The notes beneath the pieces were generated by a model. It was not told the DNA's origin. It worked only from the letters and a program-made list of their open reading frames with translations, and searched no databases. Position numbers and translations under genes: made by a program. A stretch of DNA of 64,000 bases from Methanoregula sp. (lineage in GTDB: Archaea; Halobacteriota; Methanomicrobia; Methanomicrobiales; Methanospirillaceae): contig NZ_JAQTQD010000005.1 in the NCBI RefSeq assembly GCF_028712425.1, positions 69,779 to 133,778 on the forward strand, written 5' to 3'. Positions 1 to 8,118 of this stretch are shown piece by piece (within the stretch, counting starts at the first letter, position 1; each line of letters opens with the position of its first letter).

Positions 1-310
1 TCGAAGAGCCTTGAGGAGGAGAAGATTTTACATCAGGAAAATCTTCGAGTTCCGAGAGGTTCGAAGAACCTTGAGGAGGAGAAGATTTTACATCAGGAAA
101 ATCTTCGAGTTCCGAGAGGTTCGAAGAACCTTGAGGAGGAGAAGATTTTACATCAGGAAAATCTTCGAGTTCCGAGAGGTTCGAAGAGCCTTGAGGAGGA
201 GAAGATTTTACATCAGGAAAATCTTCGAGTTCCGAGAGGTTCGAAGAGCCTTGAGGAGGAGAAGATTTTACATCAGGAAAATCTTCGAGTTCCGAGAGGT
301 TCGAAGAGCC
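1..310. repeat. 60-bp tandem repeat array, 5 copies plus a 10-bp partial
   Basis: Five head-to-tail 60-bp units start at 1, 61, 121, 181 and 241, and a sixth stops after 10 bp at 310. The only difference I see between units is G or A at unit position 8 (G in copies 1, 4, 5; A in 2, 3). Each unit holds a perfect 9-bp inverted repeat, GAAGATTTT at unit positions 21-29 and AAAATCTTC at 38-46, around an 8-base loop. The array reaches the window edge, so the true copy number is unknown. There are no spacers, so it is not a CRISPR. Because 60 is divisible by 3, an open frame runs through it, but the translation is only a 20-residue Arg-rich period and is not a credible protein. Confidence 0.97.
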
Positions 311-492
311 TGCGACTCTTCTCATCCTCAACCTTTTGATAAAGGTCTCGGATTCGTCAAACCCCTGGCAGATCCTTCTCGTTTCCTGCGTCCGGTTACC
401 CACGAAAAGGAAAAACCACCCCTGACTTCTGATTGAGCCCCGAACCCACAATAACATCATTACCTCCCGATGCCCATTGTTATAGGATTTTG

Positions 493-1785
493 ATGCGCAC
501 GCCCATTGCACAGGTCACCCCCGCGTCCGGTTCCGCCGAGATCGCCGGCTGGGTCCACGAGGTCAGGGACCTCGGCGGACTCGCCTTCATGCTCATCCGC
601 GACCGGACCGGCATCATCCAGGTGACCATCCCGAAGAAGAAAGTATCCGAACAGGTCCTTGCCGCGGTCAAGGCAGTCTCCCGGGAATCGGTTGTCCGGG
701 TCAGCGGCCCGGTCAAGGCCATCGACAAGGCGCCCGGCGGCCGTGAGCTTGTCCCGGAATCGATCGAGATCATCAGCCTTGCCGAAACCCCCCTCCCGCT
801 CGATGTCTCCGAGAAGGTCCCGGCCGAGCTCGACACCCGGCTCGATGCCCGGTTCCTTGACGTGCGGAGGCCCCGTGTTGCCGCCGTCTTCGAGATCCGG
901 AGCGCTGCGTGTTACGCGATCAACCAGTTCCTCCACGACGCCGGCTTCACCGCCATAACCACGCCCAAGATTGTGGCGGCGGCAACAGAAGGAGGCACCG
1001 AGCTCTTCCCGATTGCCTACTTTGACAAGGAGGCCTTTCTCAACCAGAGCCCGCAGCTCTACAAGCAGATGATGATGGCAGCCGGTTGCGAGAAGGTGTA
1101 CGAGATTGGCCCGATCTTCCGTGCCGAGGAGCATGCAACGACAAAGCACCTCAACGAGGCTACCTCGATCGATATCGAGGTCTCGTTTGCCGACCATCTC
1201 GAGGTCATGCGCATCCTTGAGAACCTCATCATCCACACGTACGGCTACGTTGAAAAGACGTGCAGCGCGCAGATCGCCAACATCGGCGTCGAGGACTTTG
1301 CTGTCCCGAAGGCCGGTTTCCCCCGGCTCCCCTACGCAGAAGCCATCGAGATTGCAAAGAAGGGAATCGAGGAGCCGATCAAGTACGGCGACGACATCAG
1401 CCCGGCAGCCGAGCGGGCGATCGGTGCCGAGATGGGCGGCCATTACTTCATCGTAGACTGGCCCTCCGAGATCCGGCCCTATTATGCCATGCAGCACGAG
1501 AACGACCCCTCGATCTGTAAGGCGTTCGACATGATGCACCCGAGAATGGAGCTCTCGAGCGGCGCCCAGCGTGAGCACCGGTATGACCGGCTCGTACAGC
1601 AGATCAAACAGAAGGGTCTCAATCCCGGGAGCTTCGAGTTCTACCTCAAGCCGTTCCGGTACGGCATGCCCCCCCATGCAGGATGGGGTCTTGGAGCCGA
1701 CCGGCTGGTCATGACCATGCTCGGGCTCTCTAACGTGCGCGAAGCGGTCCTCTTCCCCCGGGATATGCACCGGCTGGTCCCGTAA
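493..1785 (+). CDS. aspS: Aspartyl-tRNA synthetase, probably non-discriminating
   Basis: Charges tRNA with aspartate in the cytoplasm (class II synthetase). An N-terminal OB-fold anticodon-binding domain (about residues 1-100) precedes the catalytic domain with motif 2 (GPIFRAEEHATTKHLNEA) and motif 3 (GWGLGADRLVMTML). At 430 residues it has the usual archaeal length. The ATG at 493 is preferred to the upstream in-frame start at 433 because homologues begin just before the OB-fold. In the anticodon-binding domain, position 22 is His in GWVHEVRDLGG where discriminating archaeal enzymes have Trp, and a Pro occurs in KAPGGRELVP where they have Lys. In this family those residues go with charging both tRNA-Asp and tRNA-Asn, the latter then being amidated by GatCAB. 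A T-run follows the stop. Confidence 0.95.
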   Translation: MRTPIAQVTPASGSAEIAGWVHEVRDLGGLAFMLIRDRTGIIQVTIPKKKVSEQVLAAVKAVSRESVVRVSGPVKAIDKAPGGRELVPESIEIISLAETPLPLDVSEKVPAELDTRLDARFLDVRRPRVAAVFEIRSAACYAINQFLHDAGFTAITTPKIVAAATEGGTELFPIAYFDKEAFLNQSPQLYKQMMMAAGCEKVYEIGPIFRAEEHATTKHLNEATSIDIEVSFADHLEVMRILENLIIHTYGYVEKTCSAQIANIGVEDFAVPKAGFPRLPYAEAIEIAKKGIEEPIKYGDDISPAAERAIGAEMGGHYFIVDWPSEIRPYYAMQHENDPSICKAFDMMHPRMELSSGAQREHRYDRLVQQIKQKGLNPGSFEFYLKPFRYGMPPHAGWGLGADRLVMTMLGLSNVREAVLFPRDMHRLVP

Positions 1786-1799
1786 TCCTGACCACGAAC

Positions 1800-1806
1800 T
1801 TTTTTT
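1800..1806 (+). terminator. T-run terminator after aspS
   Basis: Seven consecutive T residues lie 15 bases after the aspS stop, between two same-strand genes. This fits the U-tract type of archaeal termination; no strong stem precedes it. Confidence 0.45.
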
Positions 1807-1847
1807 CCTTCCGGGTCAATCGATCTGTACAATCGGGGCCGTTTCTC

Positions 1848-2753
1848 ATGTCCAAGGCATATTTCATCAACAAAGTGCTCGCAACAACGGTTGTTGGCAG
1901 TTATCCCGTGGTTAAAGCCGGCGGCCTCAAAAGCCTCTTCGATCCGCTGGGCGGTGCCGTCGAGACGGCCGTCTCCGACCAGATCGGGGCCGGCATCGAC
2001 ATCATCTCTGACGGCCAGATCCGGGGCGACATGATCGGGGCATTTGCCGGTAAGCTTCCGGGCATCAAAGGGCAGGAGGTTGTCGGGAAAATCCAGCCTG
2101 CTGCCTCCGCGATCACCGCAGCGGACACGAAATACGCGATCTCGAAATTCCCGAAAGTGAAAGGGATCGTCACCGGCCCGTCAACGCTCGCCCACGGCCT
2201 CCATATCAGCACCCCGATGTACCGGAACAAAGAGGAGCTGGCACTCGACCTTGCCGCTGCGCTTGTTGTCGAGGCCCGGAGCCTCGAGGCAGCCGGGGCC
2301 GCGGTGCTCCAGATCGATGAGCCGATCCTCTCGACCGGTGTCGCCGACCTTGCTACCGGAAAGCAGGCCGTGGAGATGATCGCATCGTCCGTGCGGATCC
2401 CGGTCTGCATGCATGTCTGCGGAAATATCGCCAATGTTATCGACGAGATCCTGAAATACAATGTGGGTGTCTTTGACTTCGAGTTCTCGAAAAACCAGGC
2501 CAACCTCGACATCATCTCGCGCCGGGACCTGACCGGCAAGATGCTCGGGTACGGCTGCGTGGACTCGACAACCGATACGGTCGAGACCGTGCCGGAGATC
2601 CGGAAACGGATCGAGAAGGCCGTGGAATATTTCGACCCGAAGATCCTCCTCATCGATCCCGACTGTGGCATGCGGATGCGGAGCCGCGAGGCTGCGTACT
2701 GGAAGCTCAAGAACATGTGCGAAGCTGCAAAGGAAGTGCGGCTGGCGCTCTGA
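1848..2753 (+). CDS. MetE C-terminal-like methionine synthase (corrinoid methyl donor type)
   Basis: Short 301-residue enzyme equal to the catalytic half of cobalamin-independent methionine synthase, as in the stand-alone methanogen proteins that methylate homocysteine with methylcobalamin or a methylated corrinoid protein rather than methyl-folate. The zinc ligands of the MetE fold are visible: His and Cys in CMHVCGN, Glu in FDFEFS and Cys in DPDCGMRMR. The N-terminal folate-side half of bacterial MetE is absent. The gene lies 62 bp after aspS with a T-run between them, so it is probably transcribed on its own. The methyl donor is inferred from the family, not seen in the sequence. Confidence 0.85.
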   Translation: MSKAYFINKVLATTVVGSYPVVKAGGLKSLFDPLGGAVETAVSDQIGAGIDIISDGQIRGDMIGAFAGKLPGIKGQEVVGKIQPAASAITAADTKYAISKFPKVKGIVTGPSTLAHGLHISTPMYRNKEELALDLAAALVVEARSLEAAGAAVLQIDEPILSTGVADLATGKQAVEMIASSVRIPVCMHVCGNIANVIDEILKYNVGVFDFEFSKNQANLDIISRRDLTGKMLGYGCVDSTTDTVETVPEIRKRIEKAVEYFDPKILLIDPDCGMRMRSREAAYWKLKNMCEAAKEVRLAL

Positions 2754-2785
2754 TCCACGGGGACCAGATCCCCGGTTGCGTTTTC

Positions 2786-2792
2786 TTTTTTT
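2786..2792 (+). terminator. T-run terminator after the MetE-like gene
   Basis: A T4-C-T7 stretch lies about 30 bases downstream of the stop and before the next gene's start at 2832. Confidence 0.45.
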
Positions 2793-2831
2793 CGCGAATC
2801 CTTTAACCAGAGCCGGGAAAAACTATCTGGT

Positions 2832-3314
2832 ATGCTTTCCCGATCCTGGTCAATCCCCATCACCGTCCTGCTGGTACTCCTTCTCTCTGCCGGCTGCATC
2901 CACCCTTCCGGAACCAACGGTGTGCCCCCGACTCCCCCCACCGTCGTTACCCCGCTCCCCCTGACACAGGCTCCCGGCACGTCCTGCCTTACGACACCGG
3001 GGCCTTTACAGACACTTCCCGCGTATGAAGACGTCAGTGTCACGATCGACCGGAACACGATCACCGATGACCCGACCATAACGGCTCGTTTCGACGGCGG
3101 TAAAGGCCTTGGCATGGTCCAGCGGATGACCGTGACCGTGATCCGCTCCGATTGCGTCACGGAACAGGAATTCCGGAATGCGCCAAAGATGGGAGACAGC
3201 ATCACGCTCATGGGCACGACTGGAAACGACCGGGTCATTGTCGTACTCGTGATGACCTCGGGTGACCAGTATACGGTCATCGACGCCATCTACCCGTTTC
3301 CGGTCAGGATGTGA
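2832..3314 (+). CDS. Small secreted lipoprotein of unknown function
   Basis: The 160-residue product has a basic N-terminus, a hydrophobic stretch (about residues 8-20) and a lipobox-like LLSAGC, so it is probably exported and anchored through the Cys. A Pro/Thr-rich linker (about residues 25-60) follows, typical of methanogen surface lipoproteins. The rest is a beta-rich domain with two Cys that could form a disulfide. I do not recognise the domain. It is followed closely by the convergent gene at 3367. Confidence 0.75.
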   Translation: MLSRSWSIPITVLLVLLLSAGCIHPSGTNGVPPTPPTVVTPLPLTQAPGTSCLTTPGPLQTLPAYEDVSVTIDRNTITDDPTITARFDGGKGLGMVQRMTVTVIRSDCVTEQEFRNAPKMGDSITLMGTTGNDRVIVVLVMTSGDQYTVIDAIYPFPVRM

Positions 3315-3366
3315 TAATCGCCTGTTCCCGTAAGGGAGAAAAATGATGCCGGGGAAGCCTCGTGGA

Positions 3367-4002
3367 TCACACCACGCGTGACGTGGTCGAGGCCTCGATT
3401 CCCTTTTCCGTGATGATGAAGGGCAGGAGCCGCTGGGGGGCTGCCGCGTCCCGGATCTTCTGGACTGCAAGTGTCCGCTCGATCTCCGCCTGCTGGACGC
3501 TGTTCCGGAACTCGATGACCACATCGGCTGCACGCATCAGCCGGGTCATCTCCATGGGCGAGTGGATGCCGGTAAAAACAATGAACATAAGGTTCGCCCC
3601 GCGTTTCTTCATATCCTCGCGGGCGAGCCGGAGGAATTTTAACGCCCCGTCAATACCGTACTTCAGGATTATGGCCGAGAGCGAGTCAACCACGATCCGG
3701 CCTCCCGCCATCTGCGGCAGGTACATCTCGGGATGGAGCTCGGCTGCATCGATCATGCCGATGTCAACATCGCCATCGTTCATGAAGTACGTACCTTCCT
3801 CCCCACCCTCGGCTTTCCAGAACTGGAGGGCAGCAAGGTCGAGCCCGGCAACCGGCGTGCCGTAGATCATGATCAGGGCCCCTTCAGGGAAGCCGCCATC
3901 AAGGAGCAGGTTCAGGCCGACAATCCCGGTTGTCCGCTTCTTCGACCTCCCGGTAATGGCAATATCCTGGATCCGGCTTCTCGTGTCAGTCGGGGCTGCC
4001 AT
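3367..4002 (-). CDS. KaiC/RAD55-like RecA-fold protein with degenerate P-loop
   Basis: About 211 residues with the layout of a single KaiC/RadA-like domain: an N-terminal TTGIVGLNLLLDGGFPEG entry motif, a P-loop position, a Walker B strand (GGRIVVDSLSAII) and a late VIEFRNS strand. The P-loop reads YGTPVAGLDLAAL: the invariant Gly-Lys-Ser/Thr is missing, so normal ATP binding is unlikely. Similar degenerate KaiC-like proteins occur in other methanogens; their role is unknown to me. The ATG at 4002 has a GGTG ribosome-site-like sequence 8 bases upstream; an in-frame GTG at 4014 is the alternative. Confidence 0.75.
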   Translation of the reverse strand: MAAPTDTRSRIQDIAITGRSKKRTTGIVGLNLLLDGGFPEGALIMIYGTPVAGLDLAALQFWKAEGGEEGTYFMNDGDVDIGMIDAAELHPEMYLPQMAGGRIVVDSLSAIILKYGIDGALKFLRLAREDMKKRGANLMFIVFTGIHSPMEMTRLMRAADVVIEFRNSVQQAEIERTLAVQKIRDAAAPQRLLPFIITEKGIEASTTSRVV

Positions 4003-4095
4003 CGGGGGTTGCACCGGACAGTATTATTGAATCGCTGCTTAAAAGGTTTGTGGGCTCCCGGGGCGATTTGTCGCAGAATATCACGCCAAATCGGA

Positions 4096-5637
4096 TTATA
4101 AGCCCGATCCGCCGAACTTTTGCCGGAGGTCCCTTCTCAGGAGTTTCCACCCGTGGACCCGCGGGAGCGATTCAACGATCAGCAGTTTCCGCGGGACCTT
4201 GTACCCAGCAAGGTGTTCACGGCAAAAGACATCGAACTCTGCCTGGCCCAGGCTCATCCCGGGCCGGAGAACAACTGCTGCAACCGCAAACTCGCCTTTC
4301 CGTTCGTCCGGTACACCGAAGACTGCGACATCCGCAACGGCCGGGTGACGAACGATCACGTTCTCTACTTCGGTCGGGTAGATCTTCCAGCCCGACATGA
4401 TGATCATATCCTTTTTCCGGTCGGTGATGCAGAGGATCCCGTCCGCGTCCAGGTTTCCGATGTCGCCGGTAAGGAACCAGCCGTCCGGCCGGAACACGTC
4501 CCGCGTGGCGTCGGGCAGGTTCCAGTACCCCTTCGCAACGGCAGGCCCGCGGAGGGCGATCTCCCCGCTCTCGCCAAACGACAGCTCCTTCTCCGGATCG
4601 CCCGTATCCACGATCTTGATCTCCGTGTACCCGACCGCGACGCCAACGCTCGTGTAGTTCTTGGTCAGGTGGGGGTACTCCGGCAGCGTGGTTGTCCCGG
4701 AGCCGATGACGATCGTTTCGGAGAGGCCGTAGGAGTTCGCGACCGGGATATGGTAGCGCTTGTCGAACGCTTCCCAGACCGCGGGGAGGAGCCCCCCTCC
4801 CCCTGAGATCATCACGCGGGCATGGCGGAGCCGCTCCTCGGTCCCCTCCGCTGCATGAACGAGCGAATGGATGACCGGGGGCATGCCGGCAAGGATGGTC
4901 ACCTCATACAGTGATGCAAGAGAGAGATATCGCTCGAGATCGAACCGCTCCATCATCACATAGGTGCCACCGGCACGTATCACCGAAAGACCCCACGAGA
5001 GCCCGACGTGTCCCATGGGATAGATGCCAAGGTAGGTATCAACCGGGCGGAGCCGGAGCGCGTCCCGTTCCGTATCGAGCGCGGTCATCCAGTTGCCGTG
5101 CGTGAGCATTGCACCTTTCGGCCTTCCGGTTGTCCCGGCCGTGTACTGGATATGGCAGATATCCTCCGTCGAGCAGTTCTCGGCCCGCATGTTCTCGGGA
5201 GCGGGAGGGAACGACTCATAAGCAACCGTGCCATCGCAGGCTCCCCCGATACAGATGACATGGATAAGACCGGGTGCGTTCTTCCGTATCCCGGCAATGA
5301 CCGGGGCATCCTGCCGGTCCGTGATGACCGCGACTGCACCAGCGTCATTCAGGACATGCAGGAGCTCTTCCCCGCGATACACAATATTCGTGGGAACCGC
5401 AACAGCGCCGATCCTCCAGATCGCAAAATAACTGACCAGGTACTCGGGGGAGCTGTCAAGGTAGATGCAGACCCGGTCGCCTTTCCTGAGCCCAAGCGAG
5501 CGAAGACCTGCGCCAATCCGGTTCATCTCCTCCTTAAGCATCTTGTAGCTGTACGTCTCGTTCCGCGACGGGCAGATGAGTGCAGCCTTGGCTTCGGGAA
5601 CGCTCTTTGCATCCAGGAGAGTGGTAACATTGGACAT
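4096..5637 (-). CDS. AMP-forming acyl-CoA synthetase
   Basis: 513-residue member of the ANL superfamily, which activates a carboxylic acid as acyl-AMP and transfers it to CoA. Visible motifs are the phosphate-binding loop YTAGTTGRPKGAM, the A5 motif NSYGLSET, the A7/A8 hinge region GWFLTGDIG to DRKKDMIIMSGWKIYPTEVEN, and a C-terminal GWKLLRRDLR holding the usual catalytic Lys. The substrate cannot be read from the sequence; a medium- or long-chain acid is as likely as an aryl acid. It is transcribed from a TATA box at 5674-5681, divergently from the 5782 gene. It ends 82 bases before the start of the 3367 gene on the same strand. Confidence 0.9.
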   Translation of the reverse strand: MSNVTTLLDAKSVPEAKAALICPSRNETYSYKMLKEEMNRIGAGLRSLGLRKGDRVCIYLDSSPEYLVSYFAIWRIGAVAVPTNIVYRGEELLHVLNDAGAVAVITDRQDAPVIAGIRKNAPGLIHVICIGGACDGTVAYESFPPAPENMRAENCSTEDICHIQYTAGTTGRPKGAMLTHGNWMTALDTERDALRLRPVDTYLGIYPMGHVGLSWGLSVIRAGGTYVMMERFDLERYLSLASLYEVTILAGMPPVIHSLVHAAEGTEERLRHARVMISGGGGLLPAVWEAFDKRYHIPVANSYGLSETIVIGSGTTTLPEYPHLTKNYTSVGVAVGYTEIKIVDTGDPEKELSFGESGEIALRGPAVAKGYWNLPDATRDVFRPDGWFLTGDIGNLDADGILCITDRKKDMIIMSGWKIYPTEVENVIVRHPAVADVAVFGVPDERKGEFAVAAVVLRPGMSLGQAEFDVFCREHLAGYKVPRKLLIVESLPRVHGWKLLRRDLRQKFGGSGL

Positions 5638-5673
5638 ACAATAACGTCCGCTTTTACAAAATTGGGCGCTGAT

Positions 5674-5681
5674 GTATATAG
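5674..5681 (-). promoter_or_regulatory. TATA box of the acyl-CoA synthetase gene
   Basis: The minus strand reads CTATATAC about 40 bases before the ATG at 5637. With the usual 25-base spacing, transcription would start near 5651 and give a leader of about 14 bases. Confidence 0.5.
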
Positions 5682-5781
5682 TTGTTCATTATCTGTTCCC
5701 CGGTTTCCCGTGAAAGCAGCAGAGCGGGCAGCGATGCCAAACTATTTCTTCTCTCTGGCCCGATGTATCTGCCGGACAATC

Positions 5782-6168
5782 ATGGCGGAAGAGACAAAAC
5801 AGCCCCAGAAGACAGAATCCCGCCCGGATGCCCCGCAGCAGCAGCCAGAAGGATCACGGCAGGCGAATCCTCAGGCGCAACAGAAGCAGGGCCAGCAACA
5901 GTCCGGCCAGCGGCGGCGGGATGACCGCAGGGACCGCTCCCCGTCACAGGGCCGTCACCCGGGGGGGCAGCGCCATCATTTCCGGAGGGATCATCCCCCG
6001 CGGCCGCAGCAGGCTCCCGCTGAAACGGGAGAGAAGACAGAGGATGCCGATGCAGGTGAGGACGAACGGGGACACGACCGCTCCTCGCAGCCGCGCCGGC
6101 ACCACCGGGGCGGGCGGCCCCCGAGAAAGATCATCGAAGAATGGGCCAATGATATCTACTGCGAATAA
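5782..6168 (+). CDS. Low-complexity, intrinsically disordered basic protein
   Basis: 128 residues rich in Gln, Arg, Pro, Gly and His (RRRDDRRDRSP, RHHRGGRPPRK) with almost no hydrophobic residues before the tail, so it is predicted to be disordered. The composition resembles RNA-binding RG/RGG-type tails. The last 15 residues (RKIIEEWANDIYCE) differ sharply: amphipathic and acidic, possibly a short folded or docking motif. The start is the ATG at 5782; the long open frame upstream of it is the shadow of the acyl-CoA synthetase gene on the other strand. The composition and the distinct end support a real gene, but its function is unknown. Confidence 0.65.
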   Translation: MAEETKQPQKTESRPDAPQQQPEGSRQANPQAQQKQGQQQSGQRRRDDRRDRSPSQGRHPGGQRHHFRRDHPPRPQQAPAETGEKTEDADAGEDERGHDRSSQPRRHHRGGRPPRKIIEEWANDIYCE

Positions 6169-6209
6169 AGTTCCCGTGGCCTCAATCTCCCATAACTCAT
6201 TTTTCTTTT

Positions 6210-6776
6210 TCAGCCAATCAGCCTTGGTATATCGGTACTTTTGACAATACGGACGCCAATGTTCTCCATGTCGCGCAGGTTGGCCCGGTGGATCTCTTCT
6301 GTCGCCGCACCCACCGCATCGTCGACTATTATGGCCGGGTAATTGTAGGCGATTGCATCGAAGACCGTTGTCCGGATGCAGTTGGGCGTCTGAATTCCGG
6401 TGATAATGACAGTTGTGATGCCCAGCGTGCGGAGCATCAGGTCAAGTTCCGTGCCGATGAATGCGCTCATCCGCGTCTTTGTAAGAATGTACTCTCCTGC
6501 ACGAGGAGCCAGTTCATCGATCACGGCAGCACCGTGCGTTCCGGCAACGGCAAAGGGGTGTTTCCGGAATTTCTCCTGTCGGATGATCTCCACATCGGAT
6601 CCATCCGGGCGGTGAACGCGGAGGATGTGAAAGACGGGAAGCTTCCTTTTCCGGAATTCTGCAAGAACTGCCTGGATCCTGGGGATAACGGATGCCGCCC
6701 CTGCCACCCGGTACGGGCTGTCCTCACAAACGAAATCATTCTGCATGTCAATGATCAACAGTGCCGGTCTTTCCAT
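6210..6776 (-). CDS. Isochorismatase-family cysteine hydrolase
   Basis: 188 residues with the layout of nicotinamidase/isochorismatase-like hydrolases. The catalytic triad is visible: Asp10 in LLIIDMQNDF, Lys in ILTKTRMSAF and nucleophile Cys in TGIQTPNCIRTT, preceded by the family's cis-peptide turn. It may hydrolyse nicotinamide or another amide; the substrate is not determinable here. It converges on the gene ending at 6168. Confidence 0.88.
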   Translation of the reverse strand: MERPALLIIDMQNDFVCEDSPYRVAGAASVIPRIQAVLAEFRKRKLPVFHILRVHRPDGSDVEIIRQEKFRKHPFAVAGTHGAAVIDELAPRAGEYILTKTRMSAFIGTELDLMLRTLGITTVIITGIQTPNCIRTTVFDAIAYNYPAIIVDDAVGAATEEIHRANLRDMENIGVRIVKSTDIPRLIG

Positions 6777-6843
6777 TTCTTGTTCCCCGTTAGACTATTG
6801 ATATCCGGCAGATAATAATCCTGCACTGAATCCGGTGCCCTCC

Positions 6844-7650
6844 ATGGATCCCCTCTTCCAGTATGCCTGCCTCGCTGTAACAGGAATTATCGCCGGAACG
6901 GAGTCGGGGCTTTTTGGTGTCGGGGGAGGATCCTTAATGACACCAGTCCAGTTCTGGCTCTATTCCGCCGGCGGCATGGATACCACGCTTGCAACACGGA
7001 TCGCCTTTGGCACCTCGCTTGCCGTGATCATCCCCACCATGATCAGTGGCGCGCTCGCCCACCAGAAACACGGGGTGGTGGACTGGCGGGCGGCCGTGCC
7101 AATGGGCTGTGCCGCGGTCTTCGGGGGCCTTCTTGGGGGAACGCTTGCAGCTCACCTGCCGGGCCTTCTGCTCCGGGTTTTCTTTGCCATCTTCCTTCTG
7201 ATCATGGCAGTCCGGATGGTCTGGCATATCCGCGACTGCACGGTCTGCGAGCCCCATGGGACCACCGGCCAGTATCTCCTGATCGGGTTTTTCATCGGCA
7301 TCCTCTCGGGACTGACGGGACTTGGGGGAGGGGCCCTTCTGGTACCGATCCTTGTCATCATGCTCAGGTACCCGATTCACCGGGCGGTAGGGACCTCCTC
7401 GGCCTGCCTCATCTTCTCTTCCGCAGGGGCCATGATTGCGTACATGGTCAACGGGATCGGTGTGAGCGGACTGCCGCCGTACTCGATCGGGTACGTTGAC
7501 CTTATCGCGTTCGCAGTCCTTGCCGCAACAACCATCCCGTTCGCCCGGGTCGGTGTCCGGTTTGCGCACGCGTGTTCCGGCAGGAACCTGCAGATCCTCT
7601 TTGCCGGGCTGCTTGTCCTGATCGGTGTGGCGATGCTCGTGAGCGGGTAA
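6844..7650 (+). CDS. TauE/SafE-family membrane transporter
   Basis: 268 residues with about eight hydrophobic segments and the family's two-fold repeat: each half carries a Gly-rich entry motif (GLFGVGGGSLMTPV near residue 25 and GLTGLGGGALLVPIL near 160). Members export or take up small anions such as sulfite, sulfoacetate or other organosulfur compounds; the substrate here is unknown. The ATG at 6844 is preferred; an in-frame GTG lies at 6835. A 470-bp gene-free stretch follows. Confidence 0.85.
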   Translation: MDPLFQYACLAVTGIIAGTESGLFGVGGGSLMTPVQFWLYSAGGMDTTLATRIAFGTSLAVIIPTMISGALAHQKHGVVDWRAAVPMGCAAVFGGLLGGTLAAHLPGLLLRVFFAIFLLIMAVRMVWHIRDCTVCEPHGTTGQYLLIGFFIGILSGLTGLGGGALLVPILVIMLRYPIHRAVGTSSACLIFSSAGAMIAYMVNGIGVSGLPPYSIGYVDLIAFAVLAATTIPFARVGVRFAHACSGRNLQILFAGLLVLIGVAMLVSG

Positions 7651-8118
7651 TTATTCAGGATGTTCCGATAATTTTTCTGCCGGAAATCCCCCGGCCACCC
7701 GATCGCTCGATCCGGCCGCCAAAACACCCCCCCATAGCCCGATCGCAGGCGACTTTCGCGATCTGTTAGGGTTCTATTAGCGCATTTTCGACCTACCGTT
7801 GTAAAATCACCAAAATCGGAGGCGAAAATAAACGTTTCCTGACGTTTATGACTGGTAATCCGGTCGAATACGTCAATTTCATGGTTCCTGAAAAATACCG
7901 GCTGGATCAAGAGGGGTCAAAATGGCCCCCGATCGGAAAAATACGCCTGATTTGAGAATGGGCTATTCGGGGTGCGGAGGGATTCCCATGAGGATTATTC
8001 TCCGACGGAGATTACACTTCCGGCAGGGGTGGGATCTCCTCAGTCGAGGGGAGCCTTCGGATCCTTGACTGTCTAATATTTTTGAAAAGAGAATTGGGAA
8101 ATATTGAAAATGAAAAAA
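7651..8118. other. Gene-free region with several hairpins
   Basis: 468 bp between convergent genes without a credible ORF. It holds small perfect inverted repeats: GATCGC at 7741-7746 with GCGATC at 7758-7763, ATAAACG at 7828-7834 with CGTTTAT at 7843-7849, and a 9-bp stem at 8041-8071 followed by T5. This could be a long 3' region, a non-coding RNA or a decayed gene; nothing decides between these. Confidence 0.5.
8041..8083 (+). terminator. Hairpin plus T-run terminator
   Basis: CAGTCGAGG (8041-8049) pairs with CCTTGACTG (8063-8071) as nine pairs including one G-U, across a 13-base loop. TTTTT follows at 8079-8083. It is oriented to end a plus-strand transcript, although the last plus-strand gene stopped about 390 bp earlier. 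Confidence 0.5.

Noticed and set aside
1-310. CRISPR array
   Set aside because: Units are directly adjacent 60-mers with no variable spacers, and there are no cas genes in the window.
11-436. 141-codon open frame through the 60-bp repeats
   Set aside because: It exists because the repeat length is a multiple of three and has no stop in this frame. The product is a 20-residue Arg-rich period followed by unrelated sequence.
460-1770. 436-codon open frame opposite aspS
   Set aside because: Antisense shadow; AspRS motifs fix the coding strand.
1901-3289. 462-codon open frame on the minus strand across the MetE-like and lipoprotein genes
   Set aside because: It spans two real plus-strand genes and the terminator between them; low-complexity Ser/Arg translation.
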